A stretch of DNA of 47,145 bases from an uncultured Butyrivibrio sp. (lineage in GTDB: Bacteria > Bacillota > Clostridia > Lachnospirales > Lachnospiraceae). Below, one piece after another: positions 17,197 through 24,615 of this stretch (position 1 is the stretch's first letter; every line of letters begins with the position of its first letter). Under the pieces are notes generated by a model. That model was given only the letters and a program-made list of their open reading frames with translations. It did no database searches and had not been told where the DNA came from. A program made the position numbers and the translations under genes. Where the stretch lies: positions 1 through 47,145 of the forward strand of contig NZ_CAMVPU010000031.1 of NCBI RefSeq assembly GCF_947169445.1. Direction: 5' to 3'.

Positions 17197-19026
17197 TTAA
17201 CGCACACAATGATATACTCTCGAAACGTGATTTACCCCAAGTTTATCTACCTCATATCCGTTCTGCTTAAGCTCCTCAATAATCCAGGTAAGATCTTTAT
17301 TCAGGTTGCTCCACAGAATAAAATCATCAGGATAATCTACATCTTCGTAATGATACCAGTCGTAATCTACGCAGTATATTCTCGCCTCGTCTGACATCTG
17401 CCACACACAGTCATACAACTCGTGGTCATCTATAGTTCCGGCGCCATCCTTCAAATCTCTGCTTATCATAACTACCGGCATGTCTGCGTAATCATAGAGA
17501 ACTTCCTTAAGTTCTCTGTCATCTTCATATATATACTCGATATTTCTGGTTATAAACGGAGTAACTGCATTTACTATAACAAATACTGTAATGATAGCAT
17601 ATACACTCTTTTGAACCTGCGCACTTATGTAATCATTTATCGCCTTATCAGCTACATACCACAGTATTATGGGCACCATAATTATAACCGGGAAACAATA
17701 CCTCCAGTTTTTCAGACCACCCATGGCAGAAAAAAGAGCATACAACAACACCGTACAGGCAAGCATACAGATAAAACCTGATTCATTTCCGGTCAAAACC
17801 GCTTTCAGATTAAAATGTAGTCCAAGCCTCTTATAAGCCACATATACCATCAAAATAGCAAAAACAAGATAACAAAGGCCCGTTCCGTGTCCCATGCCCT
17901 GCATAATCACAAGTATGATCGCCCATACCATAAACAAGACAACATTTAAACTTTTAATCTCAAAAACAAAAGACTTGATGCCGATAGATTCTTTTGTTTC
18001 CCTCTCATATCTTACTAAAAGGCCTACAGTTATCACAACAAGCATCACCATCACTAGTGATACACTTGTAAAATAATGTGAGAAAACATAGTTGAATATC
18101 AACCTCACATTGCGCCATATCTCGCCAATACTGATATTACGAATATTCTCAGCGATACCCTTTGACACCTCCGTATCCTTATTACTTGCTGGATTAAGCA
18201 GTGTACTCAGATATTCCGTAGTCGTTCCCATATATACCATGCCAATTGCAAAGAAAGAAATAATCACTAGGACTTTCTTCCATCTCTTCCTTATTATCAG
18301 AGCGATCATAAAAAAAAGCAGCAGTGCACCAAAATATGGAATAGTCAGCTCCGTATCTCTATATGAAAAGTAAGCAATTATAAATGCACCAATCAGCGCA
18401 ATAATAAAAATGCCAAGCCTTTCATCCTTCCATGCCATATATATCAGATTAAAGATAATCATTGCCATCATTATTGCAATTGAATAAAACCTGACATAAT
18501 TAACAGCACTTAGCATAAGGACAGAAAAGCCAAACATGGTGATAGACAAAACTCTTGAATTATCACTGATACCAAGTCTTTTCAGAAGTAGTAACAGAAA
18601 AAGCTCACCTACTACAAAAAACAGGATGTTTATAGCAAGCGCCGGTCTGACCGTAATAAAGTCATAGCCAAACACAGACTCTGACATATTTAACAATCCA
18701 TTGAAATTTCTTCCCTTTACCATCTTCATAAAGATTTCCGAAAATGGCAGCTTAAATATCGTATCCTCCTGTGTTACTACCAATCGCCTTCTATACACAG
18801 AATTACTTACCCACTTATGGAACGCAAACTCCGGATCCTTGTAGATATACTGCCCATACTCCGGAGGATTGGCATAGGTATAGGCCGATTCCATGGAATA
18901 CAGTTCATCGATATTGTAATTCTCTTTTTGCTTACTCCAATACAACACAGTAACAATCTGTAACAAGAATATCACTGCATATAAAATATATTTCTTTACT
19001 TCTATCTTTCCCCCGATATTCACCAT
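17197..19026 (-). CDS. Large GT-C-like membrane glycosyltransferase
   Basis: A 609-residue protein. Helix 1 (about 12-30) leads to ENYNIDELYSMESAYTYANPPEYG, the acidic first outer loop (Asp-Glu) typical of GT39/GT83-like GT-C enzymes. Some ten more helices follow, then a C-terminal outer domain of about 110 residues with paired acidic and aromatic residues (DYDWYHYEDVDYPDDF). The GT-C reaction is transfer from a polyprenyl-phosphate sugar. Upstream AGGAAAC is some distance from ATG 19026, so the start could be slightly downstream. It is followed after 20 bp by the 435-residue protein; both are probably co-transcribed. Confidence 0.75.
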   Translation of the reverse strand: MVNIGGKIEVKKYILYAVIFLLQIVTVLYWSKQKENYNIDELYSMESAYTYANPPEYGQYIYKDPEFAFHKWVSNSVYRRRLVVTQEDTIFKLPFSEIFMKMVKGRNFNGLLNMSESVFGYDFITVRPALAINILFFVVGELFLLLLLKRLGISDNSRVLSITMFGFSVLMLSAVNYVRFYSIAIMMAMIIFNLIYMAWKDERLGIFIIALIGAFIIAYFSYRDTELTIPYFGALLLFFMIALIIRKRWKKVLVIISFFAIGMVYMGTTTEYLSTLLNPASNKDTEVSKGIAENIRNISIGEIWRNVRLIFNYVFSHYFTSVSLVMVMLVVITVGLLVRYERETKESIGIKSFVFEIKSLNVVLFMVWAIILVIMQGMGHGTGLCYLVFAILMVYVAYKRLGLHFNLKAVLTGNESGFICMLACTVLLYALFSAMGGLKNWRYCFPVIIMVPIILWYVADKAINDYISAQVQKSVYAIITVFVIVNAVTPFITRNIEYIYEDDRELKEVLYDYADMPVVMISRDLKDGAGTIDDHELYDCVWQMSDEARIYCVDYDWYHYEDVDYPDDFILWSNLNKDLTWIIEELKQNGYEVDKLGVNHVSRVYHCVR

Positions 19027-19076
19027 AGTATAATTAGTTTCCTACAATCATCTATTTTATTTTGGTTCAAAATACC

Positions 19077-20624
19077 TCAATGGTATATCACCACATCGCC
19101 ATCTTCATAGATAACTTCACCCTGATATCCCCAGTTTTCAACTCGCTCAGCATACTCAGCCTGAGTCAGCAGGATAAACTCCGGTGTCCTTCCCTCAAAA
19201 GATCTCTGGGTATTCCACCTGAACATTGAATAATCCTCATCATTGTTCACCGACATGATCTGTAACTTTCCACCTGACTTCATCACAGAAATATCAGCAT
19301 TCCAATAAGTAGCATATCCAAATGTGTACCCATTGTCCACCAGAAAATCAATGTAAAACTGCCTCCAGGAAACCGGATCAGTGCCATACTCCTTAACAGC
19401 CCCCAGCTGGAAGCAGGCAATCATCAAAAACGACAGTCCAATCACAACGCCCCTATACAAATCCCTTACAGTCTTTATTTCCTCCAAATGGAAAGTCGCT
19501 GCAAATATAGGAAGCTGCAGGAACGTCGAAATCGCAAAATACCTATATCTGCTGACATATTCAGCATTCCCCAAGGTAATGACCATAAAGGCTATATTCA
19601 CAGCCATGCACACAAAGGAAAAGAGAACTGTAAAATGCATCTTCCTGCCTGTCCCCTTGTCAATCAGCAGCATAACATTATTAGCAAAGACTATAATCCA
19701 CAAAAGCGCCAAAACACCTGCCTGTGCAGCATAAAAGATATTGCTTGTCAGATTAAAATTGATAGACAGACCATCAATAATTGTCTGCGGAATGCACAGA
19801 AGATTTTCTTTCACTACACGGGAATCATATAAAGATAGTCCAAATCCCACAACATCGCCATTTCCATACTTAGGCGAGATGAAAATCATATATATCCCAA
19901 AACCGCATAACGCCCCAAGGAAACTTATAAGTCCAATCTTGGCAAAATTATTCCACAGTCCCTTAATTTCCTTATTGAACACATCAAGGAAATACGCAAC
20001 AAAAAGCGGAATAAACACAATCATGAACATCCTTAGTCCACAAAGCCCTGAAATAAGTGACACAACTGCTACAATCGCATAATCTGCTGCCTTAGGCCTT
20101 TTGTCATCACCATAATGGTTAAGCACCAGCCCCAACACCACAAATCCTAAAAGGTAATAGAACAGATATCCATGAAACCACACAGAAAAAGACATTTGGA
20201 AAGTTACTATAGGATTCATGGAGAGCACTACAGCAAAAAGAGCTCTTTCTCTATCTTCACAGATTTTTTTTACAAACCAGTAAACGCATACGCTCATCAG
20301 CAGAAATGCCACAACTGATGTCCCAATCCAGGCTCTTCTGTAATCCCCGAATATCCTAAACATCGGAGTCATGATAAGCTGATGGTGAATAACATACACT
20401 TCCGTTGTCGGATACCAATCCTCAGACAGAATCCATTTCCCGGTATCCGCCAGGTGCTTTGCCAATACTGCATCTCCAGCATAGTCCGAATTAAGGCCAT
20501 TTACCAGATAGTACTTGGCTGTATACCAAATATTGGCTACAAACTCCCACAGCCAGATAATCAAGAAAATGATGTCAATTATCTTTTTATTCTTCCAAAT
20601 ACTCTTAGTATTCTCATTCCCCAT
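19077..20624 (-). CDS. GT-C-like membrane glycosyltransferase
   Basis: A 515-residue polytopic protein. After helix 1 comes GLNSDYAGDAVLAKHLADTGKWI and DWYPTTEVYVIHHQLIMTPMF: acidic residues plus a histidine pair in the first outer loop, as in several GT-C families that use polyprenyl-phosphate sugars. About ten helices follow and a C-terminal outer domain of about 90 residues ends the protein (YQGEVIYEDGDVVIYH). The stop of the GT11 fucosyltransferase gene lies three bases upstream of its ATG, so the two are co-translated; the GT-C protein might add a sugar to the fucosylated unit. Specific function unknown. Confidence 0.75.
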   Translation of the reverse strand: MGNENTKSIWKNKKIIDIIFLIIWLWEFVANIWYTAKYYLVNGLNSDYAGDAVLAKHLADTGKWILSEDWYPTTEVYVIHHQLIMTPMFRIFGDYRRAWIGTSVVAFLLMSVCVYWFVKKICEDRERALFAVVLSMNPIVTFQMSFSVWFHGYLFYYLLGFVVLGLVLNHYGDDKRPKAADYAIVAVVSLISGLCGLRMFMIVFIPLFVAYFLDVFNKEIKGLWNNFAKIGLISFLGALCGFGIYMIFISPKYGNGDVVGFGLSLYDSRVVKENLLCIPQTIIDGLSINFNLTSNIFYAAQAGVLALLWIIVFANNVMLLIDKGTGRKMHFTVLFSFVCMAVNIAFMVITLGNAEYVSRYRYFAISTFLQLPIFAATFHLEEIKTVRDLYRGVVIGLSFLMIACFQLGAVKEYGTDPVSWRQFYIDFLVDNGYTFGYATYWNADISVMKSGGKLQIMSVNNDEDYSMFRWNTQRSFEGRTPEFILLTQAEYAERVENWGYQGEVIYEDGDVVIYH

Positions 20625-20627
20625 TTA

Positions 20628-21500
20628 TCAGTTTCCTTTAATCCTAATCCACCCCTCAGGACAGATATCCGGCATCTCTTCTGTATTCTTCCACTTCGAA
20701 GGTGCCACCACAATTTTGCCATCATTCCTGTTAAGATAAGCTCCCCACCAGCTAAAGGTGCTGTTGGCTATAATATTGTGCCTGCAGAGTGACATCAGAT
20801 GCATGTCAGCCCAAGCCTCTGAAACCTCATTACAGTCCACAAAAACTACATTTTCCTGATCAAAGAATTCTCTTGCTCCGTCTAGATCATTGGAAAAGAC
20901 GTAAAAGACAGGATTCTGCACCTTATCTTTAATATACTTAAACGCTGCTCTGTAGTACTCCGGAGTGCAGATATTCCCGTATATTCTCTGATTTGTCTCA
21001 GAATTATAATCCCCAAGTCGAAGGTGCACTGCAACCGATGATGAATCATTTTTTATCTGCTCAGCCATCCTTGCACATACATCATTTGGCTTCAATACCG
21101 GAGTGTATAGCTTTATTATATCTTCCTTAACATCAGAAAAATACTTATCTGTCTGCCAATAACCATCCAGATAAGCATCCTCATATTCCAAAAAGGACCT
21201 GTCAAATTTCCCATGCTCTTCTTCTACGATATGCTTCTTACTTCTAATGTCAAAATGCTTGTACAACTGACGTTTCACAATATTATCATATCCAAGATAA
21301 TGCATCAATTCTTGCTTTGAAATGTACTTCCTCTCAATTCCAAAGACATCGAAAATCTCATTATACTTACTTTCCTTGACATATTCGTCAGAATAATCCC
21401 TATAAAGAACAGCCTCTTTCCCCAGGTGCTGAAGTTCACGCAGCATCGCATACTGCAGCATCTGATTTCCAAGTCCGCCAACTAATTGAACGATAAGCAA
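20628..21500 (-). CDS. GT11 fucosyltransferase (alpha-1,2 type)
   Basis: A GDP-fucose-dependent enzyme of the FUT1/FUT2/FutC/WbwK family. LVGGLGNQMLQYAMLREL at the start, VHLRLGD at 158-164 (the HxRxGD motif: His 159, Arg 161, Gly 163, Asp 164), VFSNDL, and NSTFSWWGAYLN near the end are all intact in 290 residues. Translation starts at TTG 21500, with GAGGAGG six bases before it; no ATG fits. A small AT-rich hairpin (21515-21537) lies directly before this ribosome site. No GDP-fucose biosynthesis gene is in the window, so the donor must come from elsewhere. Confidence 0.94.
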   Translation of the reverse strand: MLIVQLVGGLGNQMLQYAMLRELQHLGKEAVLYRDYSDEYVKESKYNEIFDVFGIERKYISKQELMHYLGYDNIVKRQLYKHFDIRSKKHIVEEEHGKFDRSFLEYEDAYLDGYWQTDKYFSDVKEDIIKLYTPVLKPNDVCARMAEQIKNDSSSVAVHLRLGDYNSETNQRIYGNICTPEYYRAAFKYIKDKVQNPVFYVFSNDLDGAREFFDQENVVFVDCNEVSEAWADMHLMSLCRHNIIANSTFSWWGAYLNRNDGKIVVAPSKWKNTEEMPDICPEGWIRIKGN

Positions 21501-21514
21501 TAAATATCCTCCTC

Positions 21515-21537
21515 AGAAAAAGCATCATACTTTTTCT
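21515..21537 (-). promoter_or_regulatory. AT-rich hairpin before the GT11 ribosome site
   Basis: Minus-strand AGAAAAAG, loop TATGATG, CTTTTTCT: a perfect 8-bp stem that ends right at GAGGAGG. It could be a weak terminator of the ATPase-PIN unit or mask the ribosome site. A TATAAT-like hexamer lies just upstream without a good -35. Confidence 0.35.
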
Positions 21538-21565
21538 AATTATACTTGCTGACTTAATATAATAG

Positions 21566-22066
21566 TCACCTAATCCTAAGCAAATCCAGTGATGTTTTTA
21601 ATCCCTCTTTACTATTTTCTAATCTCAGTCTCAAAAGAGATTTCATATAATCATTAACCTCTCTCTTATCCTCTTCCCCATGCGTTCCATAATCACTGTC
21701 ATCAGTAACTATATATTTCCCCGATTTTAACGCTGTTCCAACAAATACGTGGTCTTCCGGTTCATGAAAGCCAAGGCTAATCAACATGTCTCTGTCATGT
21801 TTGGGAATATCCGCAGAAACATAATTAAATCTGTTTTCTCTAAACAGTTGCTGTATAAATAACTGAAACAGCGGTTCATTACCAACATTATCTCGATACT
21901 CTTTTAGGATATCCCCTTCATTATCTATATCAATGAATAGGTCAGCAATCTGCATTACATTTGTCAGTAGTAGCAGCGCATCACTTCTATATTCTTTATT
22001 TCCATTTTCACTTAATGCATTGACCCAAACATTTGTATCTATGACAATCTGCTTAATTTCATCCAA
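21566..22066 (-). CDS. PIN-domain ribonuclease-like protein paired with AAA ATPase
   Basis: A 166-residue protein with the PIN nuclease pattern: IVIDTNVWV (Asp 10, Asn 12), the acidic helix ILKEYR, EPEDHVFVGTALKSGKYIVTDDSDYG (Asp 105 and Asp 122/123). These acids bind Mg and cut single-stranded RNA in known PIN proteins. I chose TTG 22066 because GGGGGAAAG lies 8 bases upstream and the domain starts right there; the TTG at 22087 would add seven residues coded by the ribosome site itself. It overlaps the ATPase stop by eight bases, so the two are coupled. No antitoxin-like partner other than the ATPase is seen. A defence or toxin role is inference. Confidence 0.82.
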   Translation of the reverse strand: MDEIKQIVIDTNVWVNALSENGNKEYRSDALLLLTNVMQIADLFIDIDNEGDILKEYRDNVGNEPLFQLFIQQLFRENRFNYVSADIPKHDRDMLISLGFHEPEDHVFVGTALKSGKYIVTDDSDYGTHGEEDKREVNDYMKSLLRLRLENSKEGLKTSLDLLRIR

Positions 22067-23231
22067 AATTCTTTCCCCCTTTAGCAAGCAAAATTGCCAT
22101 TACATCCTCATAATCTGAAGAAAAGAACTGTTTAAATTCCTCAGATTGTCTTTGGATTTCCCCGGTATCATCAATCTCCAGTTTCTCACAAACCGATTCA
22201 CCTTCGACGTCATGAATAAAAATAACATTCACTTCTTTATTTGACAGTTTTTTTTCCGCTATTCTGCGTCTTACACGGTTCAGCAAATACTCACTACTCG
22301 TCTCAACCATCAGCATATTGTTAGAAGCCGATCCTATTATGTAATCAGCTATTTTGGTTTGCATATTAGTTTGCAAAAAAGCTTCGGGAGAATCCACTAG
22401 CAAACATTTATCCTGAGCAGTAGCCAGCGCCACAACAACAGGCAAACTCTGTCCTATACCAAATCCATTGTCAACCAGATTAGACTCTATACCACTCTTT
22501 GAATCAATCAATACGAATTTCCCCTGATTTTGCGCTATATATCGCCACTCCAACTTGAATCCAAATTCACTAATCCAATTGGATAAAAACTTATTTTTTA
22601 ATTCGTTGTTTTCAATTAGCGAATAGAGCTTCGCATAGCTATTTTCTCCAGCTCTTCCTAAATCTGTTATTTCAGTATTGTGAAAAACAAATTCTCTTTC
22701 CGGGCTTCTCCTAATAGGATTGATATCCATAAAAGCATCCGCAAAACGTCTCAATTCTGTCATAATTTCAAATATTATTTGTTTATATTCATCATCTGGC
22801 AGAACAGTTCTTTTACTAACAAAGAATACGTTATCCGGCTCATAATACTCTGATAAATCTATTTCTTTTTCTTTATCAAAAAGAATCAATTTCTCAATTT
22901 CTTTTCCATTTGAAATCTCGAAATGAAGCCCATAAACAAAATCATGCTCATTATCGATAAACTTGAATAATATATTCATCCCTTCATTCAAATGTTTTTT
23001 ATTTATAAAATCCTCTATTCTCGCCTTCGTTCCATCTAACTCCGCTATACTATATACCTTCTGCTGCCTCTGCTCTATTTCATACGCATTTCTTAGCAGT
23101 AACAAAGATTGATGAATAGCGGATTTTCCTGCAGAATTGTTTCCATAAAAAAGTAATAGCTTATTAAATTCAATCCATCCGGAATCGACAAATGACTTAA
23201 AATTTTCAATTCTATATGCTACTAGCTTCAT
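22059..23231 (-). CDS. AAA ATPase of the DUF3696/AAA_15/AAA_21 (SMC-like) type
   Basis: A 390-residue ABC/SMC-class ATPase: IENFKSFVDSGWIEFNKLLLFYGNNSAGKS gives Walker A at 30-37; NLVDNGFGIGQSLPVV (252-266) is the signature-helix region; CLLVDSPEAFL (276-286) is Walker B with Glu 283. In most relatives the Walker B is followed by HP in 'EAxLHP'; here it reads EAFLQTN. Such overcoming-lysogenization-type ATPases control a linked nuclease in many phage-defence systems. GGGTGA precedes the ATG. Upstream lies a 362-bp AT-rich gap with a decayed gene end, and no clear promoter. It is the only gene of the locus with its downstream partner that has no glycan role. Confidence 0.86.
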   Translation of the reverse strand: MKLVAYRIENFKSFVDSGWIEFNKLLLFYGNNSAGKSAIHQSLLLLRNAYEIEQRQQKVYSIAELDGTKARIEDFINKKHLNEGMNILFKFIDNEHDFVYGLHFEISNGKEIEKLILFDKEKEIDLSEYYEPDNVFFVSKRTVLPDDEYKQIIFEIMTELRRFADAFMDINPIRRSPEREFVFHNTEITDLGRAGENSYAKLYSLIENNELKNKFLSNWISEFGFKLEWRYIAQNQGKFVLIDSKSGIESNLVDNGFGIGQSLPVVVALATAQDKCLLVDSPEAFLQTNMQTKIADYIIGSASNNMLMVETSSEYLLNRVRRRIAEKKLSNKEVNVIFIHDVEGESVCEKLEIDDTGEIQRQSEEFKQFFSSDYEDVMAILLAKGGKNFG

Positions 23232-23593
23232 TTACGTTCACCCTTTTTTAGTATATTTTCTCTTTAACATTTATAGCTACCACAAAATGCCCCATTGATT
23301 ATTTCCCACCACTTTATATACCATTCAGCTCATCTATTTTTCTTGATTGTATGGCATTATTCTGACTGCATAATAACTTCCTTTATATGTTCTATATTTT
23401 ATCCAATCAGTATTTCCAACGTTTGTTATACGCTCCAATTTCGGTTTCAAACCAAATCGTTTTGTTATCTTATTCCCAATACCATCTTATTATGAAAAAT
23501 CAATTCATTTTATCCCAATTATAAAAAACTTCACTCAGTAAAAAATATAGTGTTCCAATGTATCTTAATTCCTAACAACTTTTTTCGATTACC
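23232..23593. other. 362-bp gene-free gap, AT-rich, with decayed coding remnant
   Basis: This is the only gap over 300 bp. It holds no intact gene. Its middle (23334-23486) contains a remnant listed separately. A TATACT hexamer lies about 25 bases before the ATPase ATG on the minus strand, but no -35 box at proper spacing was found. The plus-strand 66-codon frame here looks like chance. Confidence 0.7.
23334..23486 (-). pseudogene. 3' remnant of a lost gene, probably a GT-C protein tail
   Basis: One minus-strand frame is open for 50 codons and ends at TAG (23336-23334); it begins right after two TAA codons (23492-23487) and has no start codon with a ribosome site. Its translation looks like real protein: FGLKPKLERITNVG, then DWIKYRTYKGSYYAVRIMP. 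The C-termini of the GT-C proteins of this locus end in the same style (short outer-domain strands with Tyr/Val/Ile). I infer a truncated and decayed gene, most likely a GT-C glycosyltransferase. Chance coding cannot be excluded without a search. Confidence 0.5.
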
Positions 23594-24586
23594 TTATTCC
23601 AATTCCGGAAACTTTTCAAACACATAATCCTCGAAGCTAAGATATCCCTGAACTCTATTGTAATTATCTATAATAGCTTCTTTCCTGTCCTCGTAATCCT
23701 CTTTGCAGCACCTGTCTATAATCTTATCCAGATTCGAAAGATCATTAAGTTCCGCCCTGTCTAACTGAATGATTCCATCACCATTAAAATACTTATCAAT
23801 CTTGGTTGCCCCAAGATAAATCGGAACCGTCATAGAAGCAAAACAGTCCAGGATTTTCTCTGTGAAATAATATGGTGTAACACTATTTTCCAGAACAATA
23901 CTATATCTATACTGCTCAAGAGCATCCGCCTTCTTAGGAATATAATTACCAACAGCTGCACCGTACGTATCTACGCGGGAATCATCCTTATATCTTCTGG
24001 CAATATCCCCGCGGACCTTGTGAAGCTCACACATTTCCTTGGCTGAGGCGATAACCGAGATATTCTTCGTCTTCTTCTCGTAGTTTCTAATCGACATAGT
24101 TCCGCCATAGCTCTCGGTTCCATACCACACACTGCAAGCCGGGACAAAGATGGCATTCTCATACTTACTAAGGATCCTGTCGGAATGTGTGAATATCTTG
24201 GTATACTCCCCCATCACTTCAGGTCTTTTCAGCGCCATATCGTAATATTCCGGAAGTATCTCCTCCGATTCACGCAGAACAGCTATCTTGTTATCACATT
24301 TATATGTCTTGTCAAAAATATGTTCATGCACATAAAAATGAGTCTTAAGTCCGACATTATATCTGTCCCACAGAATCCTACTCGGATACCTTCCGGCACT
24401 AAGCGTATAGGGAGTATGCCTGCAACCACTGTCTCTTAGGAAAAAGACCTTCATCTTCTCACCCTTACTGTTATAAAGCTCAGGTGGTGTGCCAATCTCA
24501 CTTCCTATAAACTCACTATCATCCAGCTTGTCTTTAACCCATATATATGGAGCTATGTTTAAAAGTGTTCTTTTAAGTTTTCCCAA
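23594..24586 (-). CDS. GT10 fucosyltransferase (alpha-1,3/1,4 type)
   Basis: A GDP-fucose transferase of the FucT/FUT family. YRYSIVLENSVTPYYFTEKILDCFASMTVPIYLGA (about residues 228-262) is the GDP-fucose-binding motif and the strongest family signature. Upstream ALEQ and IFTHSDRIL, VRGDIARR and VDTYGAAVG fit as well. Two starts are possible: TTG 24586 (330 residues, GGGA about ten bases upstream) or ATG 24454 (286 residues, with an excellent AAGGGTGAG site), where the catalytic domain begins. I give the long form since the extra 44 residues look like a genuine N-terminal extension. Together with two GT11-like enzymes this locus has three fucosyltransferases, hinting at Lewis-like fucosylation. 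Confidence 0.9.
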   Translation of the reverse strand: MGKLKRTLLNIAPYIWVKDKLDDSEFIGSEIGTPPELYNSKGEKMKVFFLRDSGCRHTPYTLSAGRYPSRILWDRYNVGLKTHFYVHEHIFDKTYKCDNKIAVLRESEEILPEYYDMALKRPEVMGEYTKIFTHSDRILSKYENAIFVPACSVWYGTESYGGTMSIRNYEKKTKNISVIASAKEMCELHKVRGDIARRYKDDSRVDTYGAAVGNYIPKKADALEQYRYSIVLENSVTPYYFTEKILDCFASMTVPIYLGATKIDKYFNGDGIIQLDRAELNDLSNLDKIIDRCCKEDYEDRKEAIIDNYNRVQGYLSFEDYVFEKFPELE

Positions 24587-24615
24587 AATTTCATTCCCTG
24601 TCTAGTTGGCTGTTG

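Noticed and set aside
21515..21537. Strong terminator after the PIN gene
   Set aside because: The stem is only A/T with two G:C pairs of note and runs into the ribosome site; kept only as a weak regulatory candidate.
23295..23495. 66-codon plus-strand frame in the large gap
   Set aside because: No ribosome site and hydrophobic random-looking text; the opposite strand has the more protein-like reading (remnant at 23334-23486).
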